Positions 15,906-26,027 are shown, counted from the stretch's first letter. The stretch is DNA of 64,000 nucleotides from an uncultured beta proteobacterium (GCA_903906695.1 CAIVLG010000037.1:1-64000); one strand, 5' to 3'. A program made the numbers and translations. The notes: a model not told the origin generated them from the sequence alone.

Positions 15906-17429
15906 GTGGATCAGCCCCAACCTCCATTGATCGACGACAGCCGGTACCTTGCGCTAAAGGCCCGCGACTCGCGCTTCGACGGCATTTTTTTTACCGGCGT
16001 TACTTCGACCGGGATCTATTGCCGCCCAGTCTGCCGCGTGCGCACGCCGAAACGCGAAAACTGCCGTTTCTTTTCCCAGCCGGCTCAGGCTGAACGCGCT
16101 GGCTTCAGGCCCTGTCTGCGTTGTCGGCCCGAACTCGCACCGCGTCAGCCTGCGGCCGGTGCGGAAACGGAAGCCCGTGTCTGGTCGACGCAGGACGCGT
16201 CCTGGATTCTGGCCGGGCAAGCGGCGCAGCTGATTGACACGCCGGAGGCCTGGGGCGACGGCGCACCCGGCATGGGGCGACTGGCGCAGCGCCTGGGTAT
16301 CAGCGAACGCCACCTGCGGCGCATTTTTGAGGCCCGCTTTGGCGTCTCGCCGCTGCAATACCTGCAAACGCGACGCCTGCTGTGCGCCAAGCAGTTGCTG
16401 ACCGACACGCCCATGGCCGTCACCGAAGTCGCGCGCCTGAGTGGCTTTGCCAGCGTGCGGCGGTTCAACGCCGCGTTTGCCCAGCACTATGCCCTCAAGC
16501 CGACCCAATTGCGTCGCTCTGGCAACCAGCGCAGCGCGTGGGCGGCCGAGCCCGGCATCACCGTCAAACTGGCCTACAGACCGCCTTATGACGTCGCGGC
16601 CATGCTGCAGTTCTTTGCCACTCGAAGCATCCCGGCGATCGAACAAATCTCGTTGGGTGGCGACAAGCCCGGCATCAACAAAACACTCGCCCTCGAAATC
16701 TCGGGGCAGCGCTGTAGCGGCTGGCTGTCGGCACAGTTCGACGAGAGCGGCAACCGCCTTGAATTGCGCCTGAGCGATTCATTGAGGCCAGTTCTGCCCT
16801 GCGTCATGGCACGGGTCAGGGCCATGCTCGATCTGGATGCCGACCCGCAGTTGATCAACCAGGTCTTGCACAGCAGTTTCCCGGGCGGCGACGGGCTTCG
16901 CGTGCCTGGCAGTCTGGACGGTTTTGAACTGGCGGTGCGCGCGATACTGGGCCAGCAAATCACTGTCGCCGCGGCACGCACCTTGACCACCCGGCTGGTA
17001 CAGCGCTTTGGCGAACCCATCGAAACCCCGTTCGACGGCCTGAATCGGCTGTTTCCCAGTCCCGCCACGCTGAGCCGCGCCAGCGCCGATGCGTTAGGCC
17101 AGCTCGGCATTGTCAGACAACGCCAGAGCGCGATCCGCTCCCTCGCCGACGCCGTGCTGGAAGAGGGCCTGGCGCTGCATGCCGGCGCCGACCTTGGGGT
17201 CACCATCGAAGCGCTGCAGGCCCTGCCGGGCATTGGCGACTGGACCGCCCAGTACATCGCGATGCGCGCGTTGCGCTGGCCCGACGCTTTCCCCGCCGGC
17301 GACGTCGCCCTGCACAAGGCCCTGGGCCTGCACGGCAGCAAGAATCCGGCGAAAGCAGCACTGCTTGCAGCGCAAGCTTGGCAACCGTGGCGCAGTTACG
17401 CAGTGATCAGAGCCTGGAAGGAAACATGA
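15906..17429 (+). CDS. Ada-AlkA fusion: methylphosphotriester-sensing regulator and 3-methyladenine DNA glycosylase
   Basis: This 507-aa three-part protein begins with an Ada N-terminal zinc domain (residues 10-80) with ligands C39, C43, C70 and C73. C39 corresponds to the methyl-accepting cysteine of Ada. An AraC-type helix-turn-helix follows at about 120-205 (LAQRLGISERHLRRIF). Last is an AlkA-type glycosylase (about 220-505) with the helix-hairpin-helix LPGIGDWTAQYIAMRAL and the catalytic aspartate D466 in FPAGDVAL. It can sense methylated DNA, activate genes and excise alkylated bases. ogt follows after one base, so the two form an alkylation-repair operon that is probably self-induced. 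Confidence 0.93.
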   Translation: MDQPQPPLIDDSRYLALKARDSRFDGIFFTGVTSTGIYCRPVCRVRTPKRENCRFFSQPAQAERAGFRPCLRCRPELAPRQPAAGAETEARVWSTQDASWILAGQAAQLIDTPEAWGDGAPGMGRLAQRLGISERHLRRIFEARFGVSPLQYLQTRRLLCAKQLLTDTPMAVTEVARLSGFASVRRFNAAFAQHYALKPTQLRRSGNQRSAWAAEPGITVKLAYRPPYDVAAMLQFFATRSIPAIEQISLGGDKPGINKTLALEISGQRCSGWLSAQFDESGNRLELRLSDSLRPVLPCVMARVRAMLDLDADPQLINQVLHSSFPGGDGLRVPGSLDGFELAVRAILGQQITVAAARTLTTRLVQRFGEPIETPFDGLNRLFPSPATLSRASADALGQLGIVRQRQSAIRSLADAVLEEGLALHAGADLGVTIEALQALPGIGDWTAQYIAMRALRWPDAFPAGDVALHKALGLHGSKNPAKAALLAAQAWQPWRSYAVIRAWKET

Positions 17430-17430
17430 C

Positions 17431-17925
17431 ATGAAATTTGCCGCCACCATCGCACAGAGCAGCACCGACAGCCCGCTTGGGCGCATCATCCTGGCCGCCA
17501 ATGGCGACCTACTCGCAGGCCTTTGGTTTGTCGACCAACGCCATCTGCCCGACCTCCCGCGCTGTCCCCAATCTTCGGATCGACCCGTCTTGCAGCGCGC
17601 CTGCGCTCAGCTGAACGATTACTTCCTGGGTCAGCGCAAAGACTTCGACCTGCCTTTGGACCTCAGCTGCGGCAGCGCTTTTCAGCAAAGCGTCTGGCGC
17701 GCCCTGCTCGCCATTCCGTTTGGCGCCACAACCAGCTATGGCGCCATCAGCGCGGTGATCGGCAGGCCGAATGCGGTGCGCGCGGTGGGCGGTGCGATCG
17801 GACACAACCCGCTGGGCATCCTCGTCCCCTGTCACCGTGTGGTCGGGGCCGATGGCTCGCTGACCGGCTACGCTGGCGGCCTGGAGCGCAAGACCGCCTT
17901 GCTGCAACTCGAAGGCGTGCTTTGA
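17431..17925 (+). CDS. ogt: Methylated-DNA-[protein]-cysteine S-methyltransferase
   Basis: This 164-aa suicide repair enzyme removes methyl groups from O6-methylguanine. The active-site motif is VPCHRV with the acceptor cysteine at C134, preceded by the helix-turn-helix and arginine-finger block (IPFGATTSYGAIS, NAVRAVGGAIG). It supplies the methyltransferase activity that the Ada part of the upstream fusion lacks. It begins one base after that gene. Confidence 0.95.
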   Translation: MKFAATIAQSSTDSPLGRIILAANGDLLAGLWFVDQRHLPDLPRCPQSSDRPVLQRACAQLNDYFLGQRKDFDLPLDLSCGSAFQQSVWRALLAIPFGATTSYGAISAVIGRPNAVRAVGGAIGHNPLGILVPCHRVVGADGSLTGYAGGLERKTALLQLEGVL

Positions 17926-17930
17926 GCGCT

Positions 17931-18821
17931 ATGCTTGCGAAAAGACCCTGGCGCAGCCAGTTCGTGCTACTGGCCGCGTTGTGGGGCTCGTCCTTCATGT
18001 TCATGCGTCTGGGCGCGCAGGAGTTTGGCGCACTGCCGACCGCTGGTGTGCGCGTTGCCATCGCTGCCCTCTTTCTGTTGCCGCTGCTCCTCTGGCGCGG
18101 GCTCGGTCCGCAACTGATGCAACACTGGCGCAAGATATTCTTCATCGGATTGTTCAACTCAGCCCTGCCCTTCGCCTGCTTTTGTTTCGCGCTGCTCTCG
18201 ATCAGCACCGGCTTGTCCGCCATCCTCAATGCCACAGTACCACTGTTTGGCGCGCTGGCTGCCTGGGTCTGGCTCAAGGACCGGCCGAGCGGGTCGCGCA
18301 TTACCGGTCTGGTGATCGGCTTCGTCGGCGTCGCCTTGCTGACCTGGGACAAGGCCAGCTTCAAGCCCGACGCCAATGGTTTGTCCAGCGGCTGGGCCGT
18401 GCTGGCTTGCCTGCTGGCCTGCCTGAGCTACGGTGTCTCGGCGAGTTTCGCCAAACGCTATCTGGGCGGCGTCTCGGCCCTGGTGATGGCCACCGGCAGC
18501 CAACTCGGTGCCGCCTTGTGCCTGGCCTTGCCGACCCTATGGCTGTGGCCCCAGCGCATGCCAGGTGCGACCGCCTGGCTGGCCTTGCTCGCGCTTGGCG
18601 TGCTGTGCACCGGTGTTGCCTACATCCTGTACTTTCGGCTGATTGAAAAAATCGGCCCGGCGCGCTCGCTGACGGTTACGTTCGTGGTGCCTGTGTTTGC
18701 GGTGACTTACGGTCTGCTATTTTTTCAGGAAACGGTTTCAACCTGGATGCTGCTGTGCGGCCTGATCATCATCTGTGGCACCGCCTTGTCAGCCAACCTG
18801 CTGCGACTGCGACGGCATTAA
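17931..18821 (+). CDS. EamA/DMT-family permease
   Basis: This 296-aa protein has ten hydrophobic segments in two EamA repeats (ALWGSSFMFMRLGAQEF at the start, and LSYGVSASFAKRYLGG opening the second). Drug/metabolite transporters of this kind export amino acids or metabolites; the substrate is not predictable. It starts 5 bp after ogt, so it is likely the third gene of the repair operon, though the functional link is unclear. Confidence 0.88.
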   Translation: MLAKRPWRSQFVLLAALWGSSFMFMRLGAQEFGALPTAGVRVAIAALFLLPLLLWRGLGPQLMQHWRKIFFIGLFNSALPFACFCFALLSISTGLSAILNATVPLFGALAAWVWLKDRPSGSRITGLVIGFVGVALLTWDKASFKPDANGLSSGWAVLACLLACLSYGVSASFAKRYLGGVSALVMATGSQLGAALCLALPTLWLWPQRMPGATAWLALLALGVLCTGVAYILYFRLIEKIGPARSLTVTFVVPVFAVTYGLLFFQETVSTWMLLCGLIIICGTALSANLLRLRRH

Positions 18822-18961
18822 GTGAGCCAGGGTTCGCCTGCATGTAATCGCTCAGCCGAACCTGGCGTCGACTATGCTTGGCCGTGAATCACAAGTTTCA
18901 GTTGACGAAAAACCCCGATTTGACCAAGCGCCAGCAGCCAGAGTCACCTTGATTGATTGAG

Positions 18962-19768
18962 ATGCATATGAATTTTTCAGATCTGATAATGACGCATATT
19001 GCCTCGAATTCCGATGTCACCATCATGGCCGAATTTCTTGTATTTTTTGCCATTGCCGGAATTTCAATTTCCGCCTTTTCAAACCGATTCTTCTTCGGCA
19101 ACGAGAACATGGATTCCGATGCGCTCTTTGAAACGGTTGAGAAAAGCATATTTGCCTTCCTGGTCTTCTTGCTGGCGATTACCCTCGGTGACGTACGCGC
19201 CAATTTCAGCAAGGCTCAGGACAGTGTTGTCAATGAAACGCTCGAGTTGAGACAATACCTTTTTCTCCTCGACTTGCAGACCAACTCCTTCACCGAGAAT
19301 CAGAAAAGACACTTGAACACGTACATGAAGGCCGTTGTTTCGGATGAATGGCGTTCATTGGCGCAAGCCGATCCGACGCTTTCCCCCAAAACCGATCAGG
19401 CTGTTTTGGATTTGCGTCATTCGGTGCAGCAACAAATACAGGAAGCCGACGTGTCGTCCTATATGGACAGGATTCTGGCGTCTCTAGGAAAACTGGAAAA
19501 CTCCCGACAGCTGAGATACCAACTGGCCACCGCTTCGTCACCGCGGATATTCTGGCTCTACATCGCCATCCTGATGCTGTTGGGCAGCGTCATGGCAGGG
19601 CGTACCAAACTGGACATGCGTCGCGCTGGCGTCCTTGGTGCCTACTTCGGTGCCTTGGGTATGGTCGTCGCGCTGATCATGATTCTGGATCAGCCTTTCA
19701 GGGGAGAAACCAGTGTTTCCAGCGAACCTTTTCGCAGGGTGATTGAGCAGATGGCTATAGCCAATTGA
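18962..19768 (+). CDS. DUF4239 (bestrophin-like domain) membrane protein
   Basis: The 268-aa membrane protein has hydrophobic segments at about residues 20-38, 63-80, 195-213 and 222-242. They enclose a central soluble region that starts with the family block VRANFSKAQDSVVNE. This arrangement and block fit DUF4239; function is unknown. The ATG at 18962 is a reasonable start, ATG 18968 is an alternative, and a TTG at 18953 is less likely. It stands alone between the EamA gene and a convergent operon. Confidence 0.75.
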   Translation: MHMNFSDLIMTHIASNSDVTIMAEFLVFFAIAGISISAFSNRFFFGNENMDSDALFETVEKSIFAFLVFLLAITLGDVRANFSKAQDSVVNETLELRQYLFLLDLQTNSFTENQKRHLNTYMKAVVSDEWRSLAQADPTLSPKTDQAVLDLRHSVQQQIQEADVSSYMDRILASLGKLENSRQLRYQLATASSPRIFWLYIAILMLLGSVMAGRTKLDMRRAGVLGAYFGALGMVVALIMILDQPFRGETSVSSEPFRRVIEQMAIAN

Positions 19769-19777
19769 ATTGGCATG

Positions 19778-21145
19778 TCAGATCTCACCCTGGCCCGCAG
19801 CTGCATGCGTGACCCCGAACTGCCTGAGGATCGCATTGCCCCTTAGCACGGCAGCGTCAAGGCCCTCCTTGACGGTCTTCTTGCCAGTAAAGATGTTCTC
19901 CAGTTCCATTTCGATGGCCTCGCGAATCTGGGTGTAGTTGCCCAGACGCAGGCCCCGACTGGCCAGGGTGGGTTTGGCGTTCAGCAACTGGCTCACGCCG
20001 GTCCACTGCTCAGGGTTATTCCTGTAGAAGGCGCCGTTCTCCAGGCCAGTGACGGCCGCCTGAGTGATCGGCAAATAGCCTGTGGTGGCGGCCCACCAGG
20101 CCTGCTGAGGCGGTTCGGCGACGAACTTCAGAAACTGCGCGACGCCCTTGTAGTCCGCCGTCTCGCGCCCCCGCAGCACCCACAGGGTCGCGCCGCCCAA
20201 GGCGGTGTTCGCTTTCGGGTATGGCGCGCCCCAGTGCGGCAGTTGGCTGGTCGTCCAGTCGAACCTGAGAGATTTCTTGAAGCCACCGATGGACCCCGAC
20301 GACTGCACGAGCATCGCGCAATCGCCATTGATGAACTTTAGATCTGGCTCATCGATTCGTCCGCCATAGGAGAAGATGTTTTCCTTCTGCCACCTGGCAA
20401 GGGCGCCCACTTGCATGAGGCCAAAGTCGCTGTTGATGAGGAGCTTCGTGTCAAGGGCGGCATAGCCGTTCTGATTGGTGGCAAAGGGCTGGTCGTGCCA
20501 GGCAAAAGTGTTCTCAAGCATGGTCCAGGACGGCCACGAAGTAGTAAAACCGCATCGGGCAGCACCGGCGGCCAGTATCTTTCTGGATGTGGTCTCGACC
20601 TCCTGCCAGGTGGCTGGCGGCGTGTCGCCGAGCCCGGCGTTCTTGAAGATGTCCTTGTTGTAGTAGAGAATCGGCGTCGAGACGTTGAATGGCATCGACG
20701 AAAGCGTGCCGTCCTTCGCGTAATAGCCGGTGACCGCCTCGATAAAGTCGGCCCAGTTGGGCTCGATTTTGTGCTGATGCATCAAGCGATGGACCGGGAC
20801 GATGGCGTCCGACAGCATCATGCTCAGGGTGCCGACTTCGTAGACTTGGACGATGTGCGGCGAGCTCTTCTGTCGGTAGGCCGACATGGCCGCGGCCTGC
20901 ACCTCCGGATACGTCCCTTTGTAACGCGCCTTGACCTCGAAATCCGGCTGGCCGTCGTTGAACCGTTTCACCAGTTCATTGACCGCCTCGCCGAGCTGGC
21001 CGTCCATGGCGTGCCAGAAGGAAATCTCGGTCCTGGCCTGTGCGCTGCAGACCCCTGCGAATAGGGCCATCATGGCGACAGCGATGAGTCGCATGCCCAG
21101 GCTGATGCGGCAACTCAATACGCTTGCGATACAAGATGACTTCAT
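19778..21145 (-). CDS. UgpB-like extracellular solute-binding protein (orphan)
   Basis: This 455-aa periplasmic binding protein (family 1) has a signal peptide over residues 1-36 (hydrophobic core MRLIAVAMMALFAGVCSAQA). The mature start TEISFWHAMDGQLGEAVNELV and later blocks (YKGTYPEVQAAAMSAYR, SSPHIVQVYEVGT) match sn-glycerol-3-phosphate/glycerophosphodiester binding proteins of the UgpB type. No UgpA, UgpE or UgpC homologue is in the window, so it must use a remote permease or have another role. Its ATG overlaps the stop of the patatin-like phospholipase gene by 4 bp (ATGA). That coupling suggests a shared job in phospholipid-derived glycerophosphate handling. Confidence 0.85.
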   Translation of the reverse strand: MKSSCIASVLSCRISLGMRLIAVAMMALFAGVCSAQARTEISFWHAMDGQLGEAVNELVKRFNDGQPDFEVKARYKGTYPEVQAAAMSAYRQKSSPHIVQVYEVGTLSMMLSDAIVPVHRLMHQHKIEPNWADFIEAVTGYYAKDGTLSSMPFNVSTPILYYNKDIFKNAGLGDTPPATWQEVETTSRKILAAGAARCGFTTSWPSWTMLENTFAWHDQPFATNQNGYAALDTKLLINSDFGLMQVGALARWQKENIFSYGGRIDEPDLKFINGDCAMLVQSSGSIGGFKKSLRFDWTTSQLPHWGAPYPKANTALGGATLWVLRGRETADYKGVAQFLKFVAEPPQQAWWAATTGYLPITQAAVTGLENGAFYRNNPEQWTGVSQLLNAKPTLASRGLRLGNYTQIREAIEMELENIFTGKKTVKEGLDAAVLRGNAILRQFGVTHAAAGQGEI

Positions 21146-22656
21146 TGAGAAACGCCCTTGGTCGCCGGTCGGTCGGCCAGGAAATCCTGGATCGTCCGCT
21201 GGTTCTGCAGCACCACCTTGGCCGCCGCGGCGTGCAGCAACTGCCGGTCGCACTCGGACTCCATCATGAATTTCGTCGGGATCTCGGCCAGGCGCTGTTG
21301 CACTTCCTCCGGTGAGGTCAAGGGCGGCTTCTCAGTGCGGCAGGCCTCAGGCAGATCGCTGAGATCATCGTCCCAGCGCGCGCTCTCGTGGTTGAGGAAC
21401 AGGATGCGAAGGGTCGAGTCATCTGGAAACACTCCTTCGACCTGAAGGCTGCGGTAAAAGAGGGACCAATACGCCGTTGCCCGCTCCTCCATCACCTTGG
21501 GGATGCGGGAGAAATCGTAGTTGAAGATGGTCCATGGCTGGCTGCGCTGCCTGAGCTGCTTGAAACCGACCGAGAAGGGGTAGGAGCTGTTGAAGGCGAG
21601 GATCAGGGCGCGGCGCGCTTTGTGATCCTGTATCTGCTTCTGGAACGTGAACAACAGGGACTCCAGGCCGAGGTTTTCATAGAGTCCGCCATCCCCGGTG
21701 TGCCAGTAATCCAGTTCGTCGCCCACCGTAAACGTGATCGGCCCCACCAGGGGCGGGAACGAAGCCGAAGCGGTGGCTGCTACCGCCACCTTCAGGGGGC
21801 AGGGGTCGATCTGCAGTTCCAGCGGAGACACTGGCAGCAGTGATTCCCAGCGCTTCTTCATGACCTCAGGGTAGCTGCGGGTAATCCCCCTGCTGACCAT
21901 CGACCGTTCCAGATCCTCAATGAAATCGTATTGGGCCGCATCAGGGGGCAGCGTGGTGAACACCAGCCGCCGGCCGCTGTTGTAGAGCGTGCTGTTGATG
22001 ATCAGCGCAGGGCTGTCCCCGCTCTTTTGTCGCGCTGCCAGGTCGGCGAAGGTGCCAGGACCCAGCAGACTCTCCTCGAGAATCTCATGCAGCGATTGGG
22101 CCGCCAGGGCCGAGTTGAGAATGAACCGGCCCGATCCGAGCTGGCGCCAGATCAGTGCGCTCTGGAAGTCCTGCGCCAGCTTGGCCTGGAAATCGGTGAA
22201 AAACGTCTGGTAGGCCTGCGTCATGGTCCCGTCTGAGCCGAGAACCGGCGTCTGGTGGGCAGGCTTATGCAGCGCATAGTAAGCTGCCGACAGCCCCCCC
22301 CCGGACACACTGGAGAGGTAGGAGACTTGTTCCAGAACCGATCCACCCTGGGGTGATGGCAGTCTGCCCAGCGCCTCCAGACCGGCAGCGCCGTAGAGTG
22401 CCGCCCGGCTGCCGCCGCCAGACAGGGCAACGCCGACAACGGTGTCCTGCTGGGCGCCCGGCGTGATGCACTTTGTCTCCGAGCCGGCTTTGGGCAGACG
22501 GGTGATCTCGGGTGAGGCGCATGCCGTCAGCAACAGCGCGCCTGCAACCCAGATTGCGGCCAGGAGAACGCGGTATCGACGCCCGGCAACCCGGGTTCGA
22601 TCCCTGTTCAGGGATCGGCAGAGGGTCACCAAGTGCGTCGAAGACTTCGATTTCAT
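21142..22656 (-). CDS. Patatin-like phospholipase, predicted lipoprotein
   Basis: This protein of about 504 aa has the patatin lipase signatures: oxyanion loop SGGGSRAALYGAAGL, nucleophile elbow SSVSGGGLSAAYY with the catalytic serine, and the aspartate in HTGDGGLYEN. A hydrophobic segment ending LLLTAC before residue 50 is a lipobox, so the mature enzyme is likely a membrane-anchored lipoprotein facing the periplasm. The ATG at 22656 is used; a start at 22710 is possible and neither has a good ribosome site. It is translationally coupled to the UgpB-like gene downstream, giving a plausible lipid-cleaving and product-binding pair. Confidence 0.85.
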   Translation of the reverse strand: MKSKSSTHLVTLCRSLNRDRTRVAGRRYRVLLAAIWVAGALLLTACASPEITRLPKAGSETKCITPGAQQDTVVGVALSGGGSRAALYGAAGLEALGRLPSPQGGSVLEQVSYLSSVSGGGLSAAYYALHKPAHQTPVLGSDGTMTQAYQTFFTDFQAKLAQDFQSALIWRQLGSGRFILNSALAAQSLHEILEESLLGPGTFADLAARQKSGDSPALIINSTLYNSGRRLVFTTLPPDAAQYDFIEDLERSMVSRGITRSYPEVMKKRWESLLPVSPLELQIDPCPLKVAVAATASASFPPLVGPITFTVGDELDYWHTGDGGLYENLGLESLLFTFQKQIQDHKARRALILAFNSSYPFSVGFKQLRQRSQPWTIFNYDFSRIPKVMEERATAYWSLFYRSLQVEGVFPDDSTLRILFLNHESARWDDDLSDLPEACRTEKPPLTSPEEVQQRLAEIPTKFMMESECDRQLLHAAAAKVVLQNQRTIQDFLADRPATKGVSQ

Positions 22657-22755
22657 GGGTATAGAGATTTCAGCTTCTGAGTCATCGCCGGGCTCAATGA
22701 ACTGATCCAAAGCATATCAGACGCGCCACCGTTCTGATCTGGTACGCTTGGCACG

Positions 22756-23973
22756 ATGTCATCGCAACGCCCATTAGCTCCCATGGCACCCGGCCTGACC
22801 ATCGTTTTGCTGTCGCTGCTACTGGGCCTGCAACCGATCACCACCGACCTGTACTTGCCGGCCTTGCCGGCGCTGACCGAGGGCTTTGGCGCCAGCATGG
22901 CGCAAGCGCAGCTGACCCTGACTGCGCTGCTGCTGGCCTTTGGTCTGTCGCAACTGATCTGGGGCCCGCTGTCGGACCGCTTTGGTCGGCGCCCAGTGCT
23001 GCTGGTCGGCCTCTGCTCGTACGTGCTGGCGTCGATTGCCAGCACGCTGTCACCGACCATGGAGGCACTGATCTTCTGGCGCACGCTGCAAGGCGCTGCC
23101 ATGGGCGCGGCGGTGATGTGCGCGCGTGCCATCGTGCGCGACCTGTACGCCCCGCTGGAGGGCGCGCGCGTCATGTCCAAGGGCCTGAGTGGCCTGGGCC
23201 TGGTTGCGTGCCTCAGTCCACCATTGGGCGGTCTGCTGTCAGACCTTTTCAGCTGGCGCATATCCTTGCTCGTGCTGGCCATTTTCTCCGCTGCCAGCCT
23301 GGGTCTGGTGGCCTCGCGCTACGTCGAGACCCTGCCGCAAAAGAACCTGCAGGCCCTGCAACCGGCGAGCCTGCTGCGCAGCTGGCTCGCGATTCTGCGG
23401 CACCCGACCTTTGTCGCCTTCTCGGCGCTGTCATCGGCCTCCTACGGCGGCCTCTTCACCTTCCTGGCCAGCGGCTCCTTTGTCTTCATCAAAGTGCTCG
23501 GTTTGAGCAAGACGCATTACGGCCTGCTGATGTTCTCGATGGCCTTCACCTACCTGCTGGGAACCTTCTTGTGCCGGCGCTTGCTGGCACGTTTCGATGT
23601 GCGCCAGACGGTGGCGATCGCCGGTGCGCTGAGCCTGTCGGGTGGTACCTTGATGGGCCTGTTGGCATTGGCCGGCTGGCACAGCAGTTGGGCCATCATG
23701 GCGCCGTTCTACCTGTTCATGCTGGGTCACGGCATCCACCAGCCGTGCAGCCAGAGCGGCGCGGTCGGACCCTTCCCGCAATCCGCCGGTGCCGCATCGG
23801 CGCTGAACGGCTTTCTGATGATGCTGGTCGCCTTCATGATCGGCAGCTGGCTTGGCACGCACATGGACGGCAGCGTTTTCCCGCTGGTCTACGGCATCTG
23901 GTTCTGGAGCGTGCTGATCGCGGCCGCAGCCTGGACTCTGGTGCAAACACAGGGGACACCGCGTGGCCAGTGA
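22756..23973 (+). CDS. Bcr/CflA-family multidrug MFS transporter
   Basis: This 405-aa, 12-TM major facilitator is of the Bcr/CflA drug-efflux subfamily. The subfamily start [11 protein letters not shown], motif [16 protein letters not shown] between TM2 and TM3, and [21 protein letters not shown] in TM4 are clear. Members export bicyclomycin, chloramphenicol or similar compounds. Its 3' end overlaps miaA by 11 bp. Confidence 0.92.
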   Translation: MSSQRPLAPMAPGLTIVLLSLLLGLQPITTDLYLPALPALTEGFGASMAQAQLTLTALLLAFGLSQLIWGPLSDRFGRRPVLLVGLCSYVLASIASTLSPTMEALIFWRTLQGAAMGAAVMCARAIVRDLYAPLEGARVMSKGLSGLGLVACLSPPLGGLLSDLFSWRISLLVLAIFSAASLGLVASRYVETLPQKNLQALQPASLLRSWLAILRHPTFVAFSALSSASYGGLFTFLASGSFVFIKVLGLSKTHYGLLMFSMAFTYLLGTFLCRRLLARFDVRQTVAIAGALSLSGGTLMGLLALAGWHSSWAIMAPFYLFMLGHGIHQPCSQSGAVGPFPQSAGAASALNGFLMMLVAFMIGSWLGTHMDGSVFPLVYGIWFWSVLIAAAAWTLVQTQGTPRGQ

Positions 23974-24949
23974 AGCGCCACTGCGCTACCTGGCTTTGGC
24001 CGGTCCAACCGCCTCGGGCAAGACCGCGGCAGCGATGGCGATCGCGCGGCAGCACGCGGTGGAGATCGTCAGCGTCGATTCGGCCCTGGTCTATCGCGGC
24101 ATGGACATCGGCACCGCCAAGCCCTCACCTGCCGAACGGGCCGCCGTGGCGCACCATCTGATCGACATTCGCGACCCGCTGCAGGCCTACAGCGCCGCCG
24201 AGTTTGCCAGCGATGCACGCTCGCTGATCGCCGACATCACGGCACGCGGCAAATTGGCGCTGCTGGTCGGCGGCACCATGCTTTACTTCAAGGCCCTGAT
24301 CGACGGACTCGATGCGATGCCAGCGGCCGACGTCGGCATTCGGGCGGCGCTGGAACAGGAAGCGAAGGAAATCGGCTGGCCGGGCCTGCACTCCAGACTT
24401 GCTTTGGTGGACCCGATCACGGCGGCACGCCTGCAACCAAGCGATGCACAGCGCATCAGCCGCTCACTCGAAGTCTTTCAGCTCACGGGACAGCCACTGT
24501 CGTCGTTGCACACGGCAAAAGCAAGAACCAGCCACGCCACTTCGATGGTCGACGACCGTTTGCTGATTTCCCTGGAACCGACCGAGCGACTCTGGCTGCA
24601 TCAGCGCATTGCGCAGCGCTTCGAGGCGATGCTGGCCCAAGGCTTGGTCGACGAAGTGAAAGCCCTGCGCCAGCGCGACGACCTGCATGCCGACTTGCCG
24701 GCGATGCGCTGCGTCGGCTACCGGCAAGCCTGGGACTATTTGGACGCGCACCAAGCGCGCGGGCTCGACGACGCAGCCGGTCTGCACGAACTGCTTGAGA
24801 AAGGTATTTTCGCCACGCGCCAGCTCGCCAAGCGCCAGCTTACCTGGCTGCGTTCCATGCCTGAGCGCCAGGTCGTCGCCTGCGAGTCACCCGATGTGCT
24901 GGCGCAGGTGCTGCGCCTGACCGACTCGTTTTCGAGCACCCTCAGATGA
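23963..24949 (+). CDS. miaA: tRNA dimethylallyltransferase
   Basis: This 328-aa enzyme adds dimethylallyl to A37 of tRNAs reading UNN codons. The P-loop is [11 protein letters not shown] at residues 14-24, followed by the [18 protein letters not shown] block and [13 protein letters not shown] near the C-terminus. The GTG at 23963 is the natural start, inside the 3' end of the transporter gene. The following ABC ATPase start overlaps its stop by 4 bp (ATGA). Confidence 0.95.
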   Translation: MASEAPLRYLALAGPTASGKTAAAMAIARQHAVEIVSVDSALVYRGMDIGTAKPSPAERAAVAHHLIDIRDPLQAYSAAEFASDARSLIADITARGKLALLVGGTMLYFKALIDGLDAMPAADVGIRAALEQEAKEIGWPGLHSRLALVDPITAARLQPSDAQRISRSLEVFQLTGQPLSSLHTAKARTSHATSMVDDRLLISLEPTERLWLHQRIAQRFEAMLAQGLVDEVKALRQRDDLHADLPAMRCVGYRQAWDYLDAHQARGLDDAAGLHELLEKGIFATRQLAKRQLTWLRSMPERQVVACESPDVLAQVLRLTDSFSSTLR

Positions 24950-25617
24950 GCCTGATCATTAGCGACTTGAGCAAGCGCTATGGCGAAGTCGCCGTCTTCA
25001 GCGGCGTATCAATGAGCGTTGCGCGCGGCGAGTTTGTCGCCATCGTCGGCGAGTCCGGTGTCGGCAAATCAACGCTGCTCAACTGCATGGCCGGCCTGGA
25101 CCACTGGAACAGCGGATCAGTCACCCTCGACGGACTCGATCTGGGCGGTCTCAGTGACAACCAGAGCGCGCGTCTGCGACGTGAAAAAACCGGCTTTGTG
25201 TTCCAGGCATTTCATGTGCTGCCGCATCTGGACGTGGCGCAAAACGTGGCGCTGCCGCTGCTGCTGTTGGGCCAGCCCGATGACGTCCGCGTACAAGCCA
25301 TGCTGGAGGCGGTTGGGCTGGCCGGTCTGGGGCTGCGGCTGCCGCAGCAACTCAGCGGCGGGCAATTGCAGCGCGTCGCGATTGCGCGCGCCCTGGTACA
25401 CCGCCCTTCCCTGCTGCTGGCCGACGAGCCGACCGGCAACCTTGACCCGGCCACCGCCACCAAAGTGATGGACGTGCTGATCGCCCAGACCCGCGAACAC
25501 AGCGCCTCGCTGGTGCTGGTGACCCATTCAGAAGCCGCCGCCACCCGCGCCGACCGGGTGCTACAGCTCAGCAGCACCGGCTGTGTTGAACGCGCTCAGT
25601 CAATCGCCAGTCGCTGA
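24946..25617 (+). CDS. LolD/YbbA-like ABC transporter ATPase
   Basis: This 223-aa nucleotide-binding protein has Walker [11 protein letters not shown]-loop [11 protein letters not shown], signature LSGGQLQR, Walker [13 protein letters not shown] and the H-loop VTHS. The sequence belongs to the MacB/LolD/YbbA group whose partners are FtsX-type permeases. No permease is adjacent; a fitting one (34782-37340) lies about 9 kb downstream. It is coupled to miaA by a 4-bp overlap and converges on hsp20 with a 22-bp overlap. Confidence 0.9.
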   Translation: MSLIISDLSKRYGEVAVFSGVSMSVARGEFVAIVGESGVGKSTLLNCMAGLDHWNSGSVTLDGLDLGGLSDNQSARLRREKTGFVFQAFHVLPHLDVAQNVALPLLLLGQPDDVRVQAMLEAVGLAGLGLRLPQQLSGGQLQRVAIARALVHRPSLLLADEPTGNLDPATATKVMDVLIAQTREHSASLVLVTHSEAAATRADRVLQLSSTGCVERAQSIASR

Positions 25618-26027
25618 ACACCGCCGGCCACCACTTTTTTGGGCAGCGTCAGCGTCAGCACGCCGTTGTCGTATTTGGCTTTGGCTTGCGCCGGGTCGAT
25701 ATCCTGCGGTAACTGGAAGCTGCGCGAGACGGCGCCCAAATAGCGTTCGCTGCGCAGCGACTTTTCGTCCTTGCCGGTGCTGTCCTGCTGTTTCACTTCG
25801 GCACGCAGCGTCACGACGCTGCCGTCGAGCGACACCTGAATTTCTTCCTTGCTGACGCCCGGTACTTCGGCATGCACGGTGTAGCCAGCTTCGGTTTCCT
25901 TCACGTCGATCTTGATCTGCGACGGGCTCGGCAGCGGATCGCCGTGCAGCGGCTTGACATAGAAACCAGGCGCCACGTCATGAAAGAAATCGTCAAACAA
26001 ATTTCCGCGTCTCATCAGTGCGTTCAT
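25596..26027 (-). CDS. Small heat-shock protein (Hsp20/alpha-crystallin)
   Basis: This 143-aa ATP-independent holdase has the alpha-crystallin domain at about residues 38-130 and the conserved VPGVSKEEIQVSLDG and Y-DNGVLTLTLPK segments. The ATG at 26027 has an AAGGAG ribosome site at ideal spacing, which rules out the longer open frame. A sigma-32-like promoter lies about 70 bp upstream (26098-26127), in keeping with heat induction. Confidence 0.92.
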   Translation of the reverse strand: MNALMRRGNLFDDFFHDVAPGFYVKPLHGDPLPSPSQIKIDVKETEAGYTVHAEVPGVSKEEIQVSLDGSVVTLRAEVKQQDSTGKDEKSLRSERYLGAVSRSFQLPQDIDPAQAKAKYDNGVLTLTLPKKVVAGGVQRLAID

